Shown: piece after piece, positions 14,401 through 26,271 of the stretch
How positions within the stretch are numbered: position 1 is the first letter of the stretch
How the letters are laid out: each line of letters starts with the position of its first letter
Source of the DNA: Petrolisthes cinctipes
Lineage: Eukaryota > Arthropoda > Malacostraca > Decapoda > Porcellanidae
Assembly: GCA_033782935.1 (NCBI GenBank)
Contig: JAWQEG010001410.1
Span: 141,001-205,000, forward strand
Length of the DNA stretch: 64,000 bases
Reading direction: 5' to 3'
Notes under the pieces: generated by a model
Database searches by the model: none
Told to the model about the DNA's origin: nothing
Seen by the model: the letters and a program-made list of their open reading frames with translations, nothing else
Position numbers and translations under genes: made by a program

Positions 14401-17400
14401 GGGATTTAGTAATCAATGAGTTATGGAAGTAACTGTATTTATTCTTTTAGACGCACACCATAATCCACTGCTTGGATACACCTCACTCTGGGTCTCAGGA
14501 AGAGGGAATGGGTGGACTCGAGCCAGTTAAAATATAAACAAGTAAAGAGGTGGCATTTCTGAGTGCAGCAGCCACGGCAGTAGTAGTGAGATGCATAGGG
14601 TGTTGGTCTGGTGTGTGGGTGAGGAAGAAATGCATGTGATCATATTGGCCTTGTTAGTTACTGTAATGGTATAGAGAGTTGTTACGGTGAAGGTTGACCG
14701 ACCTCGCCTTCGTTCTGCCTTTCCTCATCTCCATCTTGTTGTTACTCTTTCCCTCCTTCTCTCACTCACTTTTCTTCACATCCGGCTTCTCCGGTGATGT
14801 TACTGTAATATGCCGTCTTCTCATCTTCCAATATTTTCTGTCTCTTGGTCTGTTATTTACTGTACACTGTACTGTGTATCACATAATTCATCTTTTCTTT
14901 CTCTTTCTTCCCTCCTCATCTTTCCTTCCCTCCCTCCCTCTCTTCATCTTTCTCTCCCTCCCTCCTTTCCTTCCAACCAGTCCAGCACCTCCTCACCCCT
15001 CGCCACCACAACCTGCAGCCTAATACACAATGTAGAGTTATAAGGCATTAAGTAAATTCTCAATGTTTAATCTGCTGTCTTTCCCTGACACAAATGTACC
15101 TTCAACATAAGACTAGATGGAGACCTCCTGGTTTGATATCATAAGAGAGATTTAATGGTATAGTATTATTAAACAAGATGAGGAACTGCAATGATAATGC
15201 ATAGTGCAGGTGAATGTTTTTACAGTATAGTATATTAATGTTATGCATTATTACTCTATTCAGGTGAAGGAGTAATGTTACGTCTTTCTCATATTCCGAT
15301 AATAGGGTAGGATGGGTAGTGAAAGTAAGGTGCAGTACCTCAACTTGATTTAATATTATTGCCACTTACAGTAGTTTTGAAAAGGGCCTTCAACTATCAT
15401 AGATTTATTTGCTAATACAGTATTACATATTGCATAGACTCATTACAATGTACACACAGAGATCATAAATTATTGACTACCATTGGACTTCACATGACTT
15501 CTTATCGAAGATGGGAAAGTTTGAAATGCACAATTGGATTTCAATCTCCCATTGAAACTAACCTGAAGAATTACAAGACCTCATATGAATACAAACCCTA
15601 ATGAGTCTACCATGGTAATGTAGGCCGAAATGTTTGAAAGAATACGGCCAGAGGCTTGGTTTGAGACATTTTTAAAATTCAACACATGGCAATCACTAGG
15701 AAAATTAATGTACTAAAAGGATGGCGAAAGTTTTATGATATGAACTTCTACCTTTTTCGCATAGTACTGTATATTTCACCGAGATCATCCCTCATTGGAA
15801 AATAACGCATTCTCAAACCCTGTCTCTGGTCTAAGTATCACTGTGATATGTTAGGGTAGGATGGTATAGAGACAAGATGAGACCTGAGACATGAAACAAA
15901 CAAACCTGTGGGTATGTGGGTGAGGCGTGGTGTTGGAATGTTTCTCAGTCTGCTGAGGATCATAGAGGTGAGGTTCACTATGTGTATGTGTGCAGTTATA
16001 TTGCTTTTGCTCTTTGTACAATAATCTGTCTGGTTCACCAAAATATGAGATGATCAATCTGAAATATGTGGCTACTGATATATCTTTATACACATAACAC
16101 CTTTGTAAATATTCATGGCTATTGGCCAGAAAGTACACAAATTTTGCTTAGCTACCGTAGGAAGATTGTATTTTATGTTATGGTGAACATTTTATCATTT
16201 GTTTGGCATCTAACCTGTACAATCAGAACCTGCCTGTATTGTGTTTTTCAGCACATTTTACGCTGGTCAAAGCAATTGAAGATGACTTAAGAATTTTAGG
16301 GTACAGTATTTATTATATATTCCCTTTATAAAATTTGGCCTCCATTAAATAACTTGAAATATCATTCAAAGCACTTTTAGAATTTTTGTGATAGAGAAGA
16401 GTGGAAATCTTTTATTGCATTTGGTTTCTTTGACCTGGACAAAATACAGTGTAGGCTGTTAGTGTTGCTATAATTTTCCTAATTTGTTTACAGTAGATAG
16501 TAGTTGTGATACTGATTTATTTTTGTATGCTTGCATCCCTTCTTGACCCTTTACTGTGTTATACTTACTTTTTGGTATGTGGCACATTACTGTACTTTTC
16601 ACACTTTACTGATACAGTACAACAACCACCACCTCGGACTACTGTACTGCTTCCACGACTTATACTATACCTGAAGATTAAGAATGTTTACATACATTTT
16701 AGCTTTGCATCTTTCTTAATAAATTTCTTTTAACACCTGCCTAATTATGTGAATAATATTTGAATATGTTACTGTCATGTCACAAAAGGTTTGAATTATA
16801 ATTCCCTTTTGTGTGAAGCTGTCAGCAAACCTTGACTACTGGTGGTGAGTTTCTGTATATACTGTATTTCCTTTAGTATCAGGTATAGCATTAGGTATTT
16901 AGATTGTATTTTGTTCACAAAATTATATACTTATTCAATTTTTGCATGGTTCCATTTGAGGTGCGATAAAGCCAGCATACAGAGCCCAGATATTGCGGGC
17001 ACCAGGCAGCATCACATTTGACAGTTTCACCCTGGACCACAACCTTTTATGAGGCTTCGGAGGACATAATATATTTTAACATTCTTGGGCTCAGTGGGTG
17101 TTCTGTACATATTAGGTCACATTAGCTGTTTCAAAATAAAGTATTGTACGTTGGTTATCTTCATGTCTTGGTTGGTGCTTTATACAGTAGTTTCAAATGA
17201 TGTTTCCAAAATGAACGATGGTTGGTCATCTTCTGGAGTGGGAACCGTTCTATTGTCTACATCCCAAGATTTGAGCCTGAGAGTGTTAATGTCATACACT
17301 TTGTTTTGTTTTTATTTTTTTATTCTTGCATGTTATTTTTTTCTTTTGGCAGAGTTTTAAGGAGATTCATTGTTGTTCCTTTGTTTTCATGTATGGTACT

Positions 17401-18897
17401 GTATTTATTTGGCATAATTGAAGTACTGTATTGTATTATGTATTGAGACTTTTAGCCAAGTAGCTGCTTTTACATGTAACAAATGCCCAAAATGGTCTGG
17501 TACTGTACTGTACTAGTTTTTGCATTGTTGAATTAAATGTAGCATTGAAGGTGACTTGATTTTTTTATATTACAAGAGAACTATAGGGTATATCAAACCT
17601 TAGCAAGCTTCTGATATTCTACATTCTTTCCATTTGCTGTTTTGCTAAATTCATTATACAGTATAAATTAAGCAATCATTTACCTGATGCTTTGCTCACT
17701 CCTGAACAGTACTGTATGTGGCCATGGCAGAAGAGTCCAATTACTGTGTCATCATACCACCTGTCTTTACCCAAATAGCTTGTGAAGCATGTATACATAT
17801 GTATTTTTATCCTTAATTAAATTTGCATTAAATGCATTCAACCACTTCCCATAAATAGCAGTGACAAATTCATTACATCCTATTGTGGGTGATATGTGTA
17901 ATAGATCTGTTACCACTATTTCAGAGGAGTAGTTAAAATCAATTGCAAATCTATTGGAAAACTAATGTGGATAAATATATGTATACACTTCTCCAAGCGA
18001 ATTGCTTCAACTCTATTTGTCATACACATATTTATTTGTTACACTCATTTCTAACCCACACTTTCTTTTGCAATTACAGTACTTGCCATATTGTAACATC
18101 TTGCTATTCATGTGATATTCATCCACACCAAATACATTATTGCTATTTATAACAGTCAGGAACAGTATGCAGTCTCTCAGTCCTTACATCTTCACATCTT
18201 CTGACAAACCACTTATCCTGTCAAGTTATCTCCAGCATTCTATCATCCTTCATTCCTGTTCTTTTTTCACTGGAAAAAAAAAGGGGGGAGACACAGCTAA
18301 ATGTTATATAATGAGCAGATAAGCTGTGTATGTGTGTGTTCTCAGTGATAACTATTGATGTGTTATTTTGCAGCGCTCCTTGACAGCCCACAGGTCTTGA
18401 TCGCTGAGGAGGAGAAGATCATTGTAGAGGAGACTCGGGGCAACCAGGTGGTGATGGAGGAAAAGTGAGTACCGTACACCTCCAATTTTAATACCATTTC
18501 TGATACATGCAATAATCTTGTCAGATTATCTTTTTCAGTGTTGTTTCTTTAATAACATGTGTGTACCTGTAGCTGTGATGTAAAGATTACATTAAATTGG
18601 GCACAGTACTGTACATTGAAAGTTTCCTGTTATACCTACCCCTCTTGAGGAATAAAGCACAAAGTAACAGTTAGCCAGATGGACAGGTTGTGTATGTGTG
18701 TTATTTGCTATCTCTTCAGGAGTTTGGTGGATACTGTATATGCTCTCAAAGACCAAGTGGCTACCTTGGTTCGGGACTACCAAGCTCTGAAGACTGCCTT
18801 TGAAAGTGAGCGGCAAGCCACCAGAGCGCTGCGGTCAGCACTCAAGCTCAAGGGATTCAATGACGACGCCTGGGAACCTGACGCCACCACTGCCTGA
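353..18897 (+). CDS. ARHGEF7: beta-PIX / ARHGEF7-type Rho GEF, 3' end of gene (5 coding exons)
   Basis: This is the C-terminal part of a PIX-family exchange factor, which activates Rac/Cdc42 and scaffolds GIT and PAK at adhesions. Coding exons are 353-427, 947-1043, 2860-2949, 18374-18464 and 18720-18897 (stop TGA). All junctions are GT-AG and the phases agree (0, 1, 1, 2). The first two exons carry the conserved linker motif WSLSCLRPSPPLRP. The third and fourth give the GIT-binding region, with VIEAYCTSARTR followed by EEEKIIVEET. The last exon starts SLVDTVYALKDQV and forms the trimerising coiled coil, ending in DDAWEPDATTA. Vertebrate beta-PIX ends with a PDZ ligand, whereas here the last residues are TTA. 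The SH3, DH and PH domains must lie upstream of the window. The identification rests on several colinear motifs and is strong. A canonical AATAAA lies near 20608, with an earlier one near 19130. Confidence 0.93.
428..946 (+). other. beta-PIX intron
   Basis: GTGAGT donor at 428 and TTGTAG acceptor ending at 946. There is no further gene content. Confidence 0.8.
1349..1495. mobile_element. TTAA-type MITE, copy a (truncated)
   Basis: Left end AAGGGGGTAATAC, preceded by ATAT instead of TTAA. The hallmark inner sequence TTTGGTACATTGGAG and the inverted GGAGGAAT half follow. The right terminus is missing and runs directly into another dispersed repeat. It belongs to the family best seen at 10210-10375 and 57408-57566. 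Confidence 0.6.
1497..2010 (+). repeat. Dispersed repeat, copy 1
   Basis: This stretch matches, in reverse orientation, pieces of 33490-34370. Shared segments include the ACTCCCACGAGTCACACCAG region, the ATTACCATATGTACGTAAAA region, the CTCCTGACAATT/AATTGTCAGGAG region and the TTTACACGCTATTAGCTGTC region. No coding capacity was recognised. It may be a decayed DNA transposon or a retroelement untranslated region. Confidence 0.55.
2250..2821. mobile_element. TA-flanked MITE (GTAGACCC family) interrupted by a SINE
   Basis: Left end TACTGTAAACCCTTGA and right end GGGCCTACTGTA correspond to the terminal repeats of the copy at 54856-55049. The interior is also shared, for example CATACAGACTAAG followed by TTTACTGAGCC. 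A SINE occupies 2266-2635. Without it the element is about 190 bp. Confidence 0.65.
2266..2635 (-). mobile_element. tRNA-derived SINE with poly(A) tail
   Basis: Read on the minus strand, the 5' end carries Pol III promoter-like boxes: an A box TGGTTAGCACAGTGG (2616-2630) and a B box GCGTTCAAGTCC (2573-2584). An unrelated body of about 230 bp follows, then a (TA)n run and a pure A tail of about 60 (T on the plus strand, 2266-2328). The flanks TAAACCCTTGA (2255-2265) and TAAACCCTCAA (2636-2646) are the target duplication, with two mismatches. The long uninterrupted tail suggests a fairly recent insertion, or slippage. Confidence 0.75.
3109..3162. repeat. (TA)n followed by (T)n
   Basis: About 14 TA units run into about 25 consecutive T. 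This could be the decayed A tail of a minus-strand retroposon, but no body is recognisable next to it. Confidence 0.8.
4330..4455. mobile_element. TTAA-type MITE, copy b (right end decayed)
   Basis: Starts TTTAAGGGGTC, then GATTCCTCCAAACTATGCCAG, then the inverted half GGCATACTTTGGAGGAA. The right TTAA terminus is not readable. Confidence 0.6.
5068..5091. repeat. (GT)n microsatellite
   Basis: Twelve uninterrupted GT units. Confidence 0.95.
5338..5385. repeat. ACCAC pentanucleotide microsatellite
   Basis: About nine CACAC-type units end in CACAG, the AG of which is the acceptor of the candidate alternative beta-PIX exon. Confidence 0.95.
5386..5621 (+). CDS. Candidate alternative last exon of beta-PIX
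   Basis: A CAG acceptor at 5383-5385 is followed by a 236-base open frame ending in TGA at 5619-5621. The upstream exon (ending 2949) leaves one base of a codon, and this exon completes it in frame. The result is a chain starting I-D-L-G-Q-V, with Gly/Cys-rich, His/Pro-rich and basic stretches. The basic part includes NKGQRSNWCCGLAIKAIKKN. Using it would truncate the GIT-binding region and remove the coiled coil, as in the coiled-coil-less mammalian beta-2-PIX type of isoform. The acceptor's pyrimidine context is poor because it is the end of a CACAC pentanucleotide repeat. I see no AATAAA close downstream. It could be a chance open frame. Confidence 0.4.
8432..8459. repeat. (GT)n microsatellite
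   Basis: About fourteen GT units inside the large intron. Confidence 0.95.
10210..10375. mobile_element. TTAA-type MITE, copy c (both ends present)
   Basis: Bounded by TTAAGGGAGTA and TACCCCCTTAA, so TTAA is at both ends. The interior has GATTCCTTCTAAGTATGCCAG and its inverted counterpart TTGGAGGAATC. Noncoding, 166 bp. Confidence 0.75.
13063..13087. repeat. Perfect 12-bp inverted repeat
   Basis: CCTAAACAGTAC, one A, then GTACTGTTTAGG. It could form a hairpin, but no function is evident. Confidence 0.8.
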
Positions 18898-21800
18898 TGA
18901 AAGAAATAGTGACAAAGACGTGGAGGTGAGAGGAACCTTGATAAGAAAATGTAAGAGTGAACGATATCTGGGAACACAAGAAGGGAAAGGGAGACTTATG
19001 GGGATATATTATACATGGAACCTTTTTATATACTCCGAGAGGAAAAATGTAATTGTCTGCTGAAAAGGGGATTGTGGAGGACTTGAAGTAGGTAGATATT
19101 TCGGAGGGGAATATAGTTGAGCACCAAGAAAATAAATATGCCTGCTAAAGAAGGTAACATTACTTCTAGATACAATATATGGGTCCAATTTAGACATGGG
19201 ATGCTGGAGAGTGGGAACGTGCCATACAAAGCTCCTTGATTTTTTGTAATTTGAGTACCTCAAACTCATTGATTGGAGGCAAATGTTTCCTATAGTACAC
19301 ATAATAACCTCACCCCACACAAACACTTGACACCATAAAGGATGATGATGTTTGAAATGAGGTTTATGAAGACCTGACATATGATAATCACTCAGTCTGG
19401 TTAATTATTTTTTCAGGTGGATGACATATGACTCCCAGTAGGTGTTGACTGCTACGGTTGCTGAATAACACGTCGACAGCATTCACAGTACTTATGTTAG
19501 GTAACCCACAAGTGACCCTTTGAACAAGAATATAATTATGGTCATCATTGTACCAGGACAGTGTTCCCCATTTGTTTAAAAAAAAGATAATTAAAAGAAT
19601 AGCTGCACAGTGACAGGCACTCACAGTTTCACCTCCATTGTTAGTTCTTCTGAGAGTAAATATGTTCCATGATAATGAAATGTGATAGTACACAGCAATG
19701 ACCATATTGCAGATATACTGTAAATTAATATAGTTCATTATTGCTGTTGTGATTCTCAATTAATGTTACCTGTCAGTGATGTGATGCATTATGATGTTTC
19801 CCAATGTACATTTTCATTTACATTAGTTTGTAGACTGTGTGCCTGTTTACCTGTTTGTTTTGTTTCAAACAAAACTGAAACAAAAATCTTTAACACCTTA
19901 TGTGCTCAAAAGACAGGTGGTTACTGAAAAAAAAATATATATTTTGTTTTAATTTTATGACGGGATAGAATCAACCACACCACTTCAGACTGAAAAAATG
20001 AAGTGACAGTTGTGGATCTGGTACTTGTGAGAGGAGAAGAGAAGAGCTGAAAAGTGAGTGTGTTTCATATCACTGAACATTACAGGATGTCCATCAATCT
20101 AATGCTTGGCTTCCTTGTTTGTATTCTTTCACTGGGCCCGGAGCCCCAACTCATTAGAAGATGGGAAATTGATTCTTGATGATTACAGATTGTACATTTT
20201 TTTAATCCTAGAAAATACAGTATGGTATGTATATATCCTGCTTATTGCAGAATTACAAATGTTTTCCCTCTGTAATGGAGTGAATGCAGCATTGTTAATA
20301 GTTGTTACTGAAACAGACTGTAAATACAGTACAGTATTTAGGCAACAATTAGATTAGACCACTTACTACTAAACTACAGTATGGATATAACAAAATCAAA
20401 TGTTGCCCTTTCATGTGTTCAAAATAATTTTCTGCACTGATTTTTATGCCTTGTATATAGCAGTACGTAGTATTAAGGTTTATTCTTGTTGATATGTGTA
20501 TAACACCTGACGGTAACATCTGTTACAAAGTACTTGTTCTAATTTGTTATACTTATGAATCATAGAGACCAGCCTCATACCAAACTATACTTTTTATCAG
20601 CCATACAATAAAGCTGTGATATAATTAATCATGAACTATTCTTTCTTATAAACCAGAGCATTCAAGTAATCTGGTGTGAACTAGTTTTAGATTACAATAA
20701 TGCATTTTATATCTTACAGTTATCTCTTCCATCTTGCCAACATGGTAGTATAATTTTGACTATGTCCCATTTTCCTCTTGATTACCCATTGTATTAATTT
20801 GCTTTGCTGTTGCCTATTTCATAAAAAAAATAATACTATACTGTACTGGTACATTCAGTAACACTCCATCCATAGTTTAGGGATTAATATAAATGGTATT
20901 AAATCATGGATAATGGTAATGCTTCCCTGACAAAATTCATATAGGATGAACAGTAAATACAGTATTGCTTAAGATATCAGTCACTTTTGTTTACATAAAT
21001 TTGTCATTACCTACATAATCATGTGGTTCTCAAATGCAGAATTATAAGTCAGTTAAACAATTGCTATCAATTTATTACAAAGACTTCAACTAATATGATA
21101 CATATAATGGTGGGAAACATGACATTATAAATACAAAATTACAGTCATTCCCAGAGGTTTGTTCCCAAGGAACACCTGAGATATTCAACTTGAATATGAT
21201 CCCTTGGTGTCTTTCCTGACTTCTCCCATCCTTTTGGTTTTGTTGACCTACAGTATATACGTAAATTTACTCATACATTTAATTAACTCACAAACAGGCT
21301 ACCTCGGCAGCCTCTACTTTGGGAACAGTGGCCCAATTGGACTGGAAATTTCTTTATTCTTCAAGTTAAAGCATTTTAACTGTACAATGCTTTAAAAAAA
21401 GTGCCATTTTTGCTAGTCACAGATATCATATCCATTATACTGTAGATGCTACAGACTGAGTTAGAAACTGAAATTTACACAGGTTAAGCATTTCTTTCTG
21501 TTAAAATTTACAGTAAAAAGCATCAATGTTATTACTAAGTCTTCCTTAGTCGTATCACTGAAAACAATTCATCAATGTCTTGTTGCAAGTACAATTTTAT
21601 ATTATTCCGTATAGCTAACAATCGCCAACAAATTTTAGTAAGCACTGCATTAATATTTATCAGATAATCTCCTTAAATTAATTTAAAACATGAAATTGAG
21701 TTATCATATACCAGGTATGCACTTCAGCACTTTGATAAATAAAATTTTGACATTTCACAGGAAAATTTATGTATCGGTATGACATTTGTGAACTTACAGC

Positions 21801-22168
21801 AACATCTTGACACACCAGACACACCTCACTGCCGGTCACCAGAAAATCTCATCCATCCCTGCAATTAGCCAGAAATTAAATTAGAAGATACCTTTTACTC
21901 TTGTAATTCACCCCCCTTTCTCGTAATAATTGGTAGCAGTTAGACTACGATGCAATCATAGAAATTCTTGATTATTTGTACAATGCTTAAACCCCTTTTC
22001 TTCTGCTTAAATTTTGATGAAGATTAATTGTCAAAGCACAACAAAGTAAAACTTCTCAAATAACATTATTCATGTATCAGGCATTCCATTAATGTTAAAA
22101 CCAAGGTAAGTTTACCTTGTTACATTTTGTGCTGCACCACCAAGGCATGTGTCTGTTGCTCTCCTAGC
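18898..22168. other. beta-PIX 3' UTR, ClpP 3' UTR and intergenic DNA
   Basis: The two genes converge here. AATAAA at about 20608 is a plausible beta-PIX poly(A) signal. TTTATT near 21352 and 21071 would be AATAAA for the minus-strand ClpP mRNA. I see no other gene and no clear mobile element. Confidence 0.6.
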
Positions 22169-25054
22169 TCATTCTGGGGTCTGAGGTGCTGTTTCACCAA
22201 CCTTGGGTGGACTGGCCAGCACCTCATCAATAATCCCAATCTCCTTGGCTTCATCCGCCGTCATGAACTTATCTCGCTCCATCATAGGAACTGCAAAACA
22301 AAGACTGAGGTTGTCTAGCTCATACTCCTATTGCAACACTGATAAAAGAAATGTCTTGAAGCTGTAGTAGTGTACACAGTTTAATATGTGCACTTTCCTT
22401 ACATTATCTACCATATAATTATGATCAGTGTACAGTATGATACTGTAGTTATGAGCTGAAGAGAGGTATGCGATAGATAAAAACATATGGCCATGACTAT
22501 AGATTCACCAAATGTAGACTACTGTCCTATGAAACAACACAAAGACTAACCAATCTTTTCGAGAGCGAGGCCCGTGTGTTTGACATAGAGGTTGTTGAGC
22601 CGTTCCTTAAGGCGCAAAATTTCCTCCGCCTGAATCTGTATATCTGTGGCCTGGCCCTGTGTGTATGAGACATAACTTTGAAGAAACCAATCAAAGTGAA
22701 AAAATTCTTGTTTTAATTTCTAAGATAGGTAAAGAAGGAATCTGAAAAACGTAATCGTAACTTTCAATGTTAATAATTACAATATATTTCATGATCATCA
22801 CTATTATATACAATTTCACTGCTGCACAAGACAGGGAATGTCTCCAGCAACATAGGCTGAGAAATATTTTTAAAATAATGACATGTTTAGGGAAATCCTG
22901 TTTGCATACTCTGCCATCACATGCAAAGAAAATACTGTATAATGATTTAAAATATAATGCACAAGGGAACAAAGGCAAGAGTACTGACTCGAGCACCTCC
23001 ATGTGGCTGGTGGACCATAATGCGAGCATGGGGTAGTGAATGTCGCATGCCAGGATTGCCAGCAGCCAAGAGGAGTGAAGCCATAGAGCAAGCCTGTCCC
23101 ACACACCAGGTGGCCACAGGAGGCTGCACATACTGCATCGTATCATAAATTCCCAGCCCAGCCGTCACCACACCCCCAGGACTGCCAGTAAAGTAACCAC
23201 ACATTATTGATGCAATTATGACAATAAGAGAAAGAAATGCACCTGCCATTTATTATACATTTACAATATATTTATTCTATTTGTAAAACATCAATGTAAT
23301 ATAAGGAAGTTATTATTCATTCATGCATACAGATAACAATATATAGTAGTACATCATTAAATTTCATAAATTAGAGTCCCATACATAGCTTAAACTGCTT
23401 GATATTCAATATAATTATGCTTTTTAAGTTGGTTCAACATTACTTTATAAATATTTCCATGTTATACTCACCCCTAATAAAAAGGAAGCCTTACTGACCT
23501 GTTAATATACATATGAATAGGTTTCTTAGCATTTTCAGACTGGAGGAAGAGAAGCTGTGCAATCACTAGACTGGCTATGTTGTCATCAATCTGAAATGAG
23601 TAGATAAATATTTTCCTCATATTTCTTTCATACAGGAAACAGCTAACATCGCATTTCAAGAAATCACCAGTTTCAAAACACTACCTCTTATAAAGGGTGG
23701 TACCATGATGACTGGAAGGGGCAATATATTACACATTGATGAGCTGAGATATTTCTGGATAAATTATTATTTCCATGCAGCTTTGTAGCTGAGGAGAAAG
23801 ACAAAAATGTAAGCACTAAGCAAGAAATAGAATAGGAAAATTAATACAATAACATGAATATTATACAGTACAATACTTTCAACTTGGCTCACTGACCGGT
23901 CCCATGATACAGATGATGCGTTCCTTCAGAAGTCTGGAGAATATGTCATAAGCACGCTCTCCTCTCCCTGTCTGTTCTATGACGATGGGCACCATTCCCA
24001 GTGCTCTTTTGGGGACCTCTGTACATGGTCTTGTCAGTAGCTGTGTTGAAGGATGTACCACACTTCTCAAAGCCTGAGGAAGATGAGTATCAGTACTATT
24101 TAACTAAGATCACAGAGAAGTGCCAGTAGTTGTAACACCAACTTTTTTATATGTTATTCTGTCACTGGAATTTTAAATGTAACCATTGAGTAGATTCAGT
24201 GCTGTATACAGACAGAACACTCCATATGACTTATAAATGCTTACCTAAATTATGGGGTAAATATTGAAAGAATTACATTTATCGCGTACGGTTTTTCTAC
24301 TTTCATTACCCACTTATTTAGACCATTCTAAGACTATTTTCTTCTATGGTATTTCCTCTGCAAATGCCCCATTTCCAAGATAGGACATATTCAAATGGGG
24401 CATTTTGAAATTAGCCTGACCTTACCTGACCTTACCTAACCTATCCTAGACCACGGCAGACTACTGGGACCTAACCTGGGCAAACTACCGGGAAATAACC
24501 GTTGTAAAGTACAGGAAATGACCGGGGCAAAATACTGGAACCTAGCCGGATCTGGCAACACTGCTACAAAACGGTAATTCTTTAAATAAATATCAATTAT
24601 AGGCTATGAGGTTTAATATCAAAGAAACCCTGTTGGTTACGAGATTAATTGATTGATTGACAATAGGCGCCGCAACAGCGAGGTCCCATAGCGCCAGGAG
24701 GTGATAAGAGAGGTGAAACAGCAAGCAGGAAGGAAATAGAAAGAAGTGAGGGACAGTGGAAGAACTGAAAGGGAGTGGCTGGGGCCGAAGGGGCGCCAAA
24801 ACCCATAAAGTATTGCCCACATCACTACAGGTAATACTCCCCTAAGGGCATGGGTTATGAAATACCTAATACTGCTAATTATTAAGTATTATTACATGAG
24901 CACCTAAGACACAGATCAAATATACACAGGTTTGTCACAAGCACCTTATTGTTAAACTATTCAAACATTCACTGGCTTCACAGGACAGAAATTGAATTAC
25001 ATAAAACCATACACTTACAGGAGTCAGTCTATGTAATGGACGGAACACAGACAT
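22169..25054 (-). CDS. CLPP: Mitochondrial ATP-dependent Clp protease proteolytic subunit (ClpP), complete, 6 exons
   Basis: Matrix serine protease that pairs with ClpX to degrade damaged proteins. Exons in reading order are 25019-25054, 23897-24073, 23499-23590, 22989-23181, 22551-22656 and 22169-22290, joining in phase to 726 bases (241 aa). The catalytic triad is visible as S134 (GQACSM), H159 (RIMVHQP) and D208 (MMERDKFM). Other family motifs are [31 protein letters not shown] and [13 protein letters not shown]. The 12-residue first exon, [12 protein letters not shown], is basic with no acidic residue and fits a mitochondrial presequence with the start of exon 2. It is the least certain exon, chosen for its ATG, GTAAGT donor and matching phase. 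The Ala-to-Cys and Gly-to-Ala differences around the catalytic Ser are unusual. The C-terminal tail is shorter than in human CLPP. Confidence 0.93.
24256..24594 (+). mobile_element. MITE family 1 (hAT-like), copy A
   Basis: Termini GGTAAATATTGAAAGAATT and an inverted AATTCTTT..TATC end, about 339 bp, noncoding. Flanking 8-mers AATTATGG (24248) and AATTATAG (24595) are a target duplication with one mismatch. It lies in the first ClpP intron. Confidence 0.75.
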
Positions 25055-26158
25055 AATTATCGGGTGTTATTGTTAATTTTCGAGAAACAGCAACCACTCC
25101 ACACTTTTCTTGCTATCTGATGTGTCCTTGAGCTTATTAAATACTTCTAAATACTTCCACGTTGGTGAGTGAGAAAATACACTTCACTCTTGTCCCGTGC
25201 CAGGCTATGATATAAGAACAGCTGGTTTTGTCTGATACAATGAGATACGACATTGAAATTTACTTTATCCATTATTATGATGACTATGATATTTTAAAAA
25301 GTATCTAAAAATGCTACTTTTCTCCTTAATACCTTACCTATTATCTCAAAAATACCAAACAAAATATTACCGTATAAAATGTTGCATGCTATAATAGAGG
25401 TAATAATATGAAGTCCCAGCCAGTTTTGGGATTCGAACAAGTTGATGGAGAGGTAAACACGGGCCTACAGATTATCAAAGTAGTATTTTTTTTATTTATT
25501 GAGGCATTGTTATAGCTTCTGTATGTTATCTCAGTTATTAAATTTTACATATAGACATTTATTATATTTTGGTGATAAGTAAATGTGTTATTTGTTTGTA
25601 CGAGGATTAATTATATTAGCCGAAAAATAACAAAAGTAGCGGGATATACAAATTACCATTTAGCTAGCAAACTATCTAATAACTCTGTCTAAACATTTAT
25701 ACCAACTATATAATGAGTAGGAAAATTAGAAATACTCTCACCTACGTCACGATATCATATCTGCCTGAATGGTGTATAATAATGAAGATGTGCCAGAAAT
25801 ACCAGGAACATGCCCTTTTGTGTGCTCATTCCAATTTTCCAAAGATGTTTTTAGGTTTGCTGTGTGAGTATGATTTTTTTCGCGTTTTGTACATACATAA
25901 CTATACGAATATATAGCCTATATATAGATTAGGAGGCTGGTAAAAAAAAAGACGACCAATGAACAGAGGGTAGACATACTGTAAATAAGTATTGAGTCGT
26001 GATATATTATACCAAGGATTAAGTATGCTAGTATTGTGTTTTGTTTTGTTTTCCCATCATTGCTGATTTTGAAGGTTATTAAAGTCGTAATAGTGTCAGC
26101 TACATATAACATTTAGGCATATTTAGCATCGTTGACATTTATTGACAGAAAAGACAAG
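25055..26158. promoter_or_regulatory. Divergent upstream region between ClpP and an unknown gene
   Basis: About 1.1 kb of AT-rich DNA separates the ClpP start codon (minus) from the ATG at 26159 (plus). The two promoters must lie in or near it if both starts are right. I see no TATA box that can be assigned with confidence and no coding sequence. Confidence 0.4.
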
Positions 26159-26271
26159 ATGGCGGCATGTTCAATGGCCGGATTGACCTTCTGCCAGTTT
26201 TCTACATCTCTGGATAAGTGTAAGCGTCTCAGAGAAAGATGTTTAGATGCTCTTCAAGATATTGGAAGAAG
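26159..26271 (+). CDS. First coding exon of an unrecognised gene
   Basis: AAGATGGCGGC combines a start codon in good context with a YY1-type motif. The frame runs MAACSMAGLTFCQF, then STSLDKCKRLRERCLDAL, then QDIGRR, and meets a consensus donor (AAG|GTGAGG) after two bases of a codon. If unspliced it would stop at once, giving a 38-aa chain. A second donor-like GTAAGT lies at 26376. The short helical, basic-acidic peptide is not one I recognise. The next exon cannot be fixed: acceptors at 28147, 29081, 31722 and 32485 are possible, but none extends it into a known family. It is divergent from ClpP. Confidence 0.45.

Larger units (their letters stand above)
2950..18373 (+). other. 15.4-kb beta-PIX intron
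   Basis: GTAAGT donor at 2950 and TTTTGCAG acceptor ending at 18373. It contains (TA)n/(T)n at 3109-3162, (GT)n at 5068-5091 and 8432-8459, the CACAC array with a candidate exon at 5386, two TTAA-type MITEs (4330, 10210), a 25-bp palindrome (13063) and a pyrimidine-rich stretch (14890-14980) before a possible small exon. I recognise no other gene on either strand. Confidence 0.8.
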
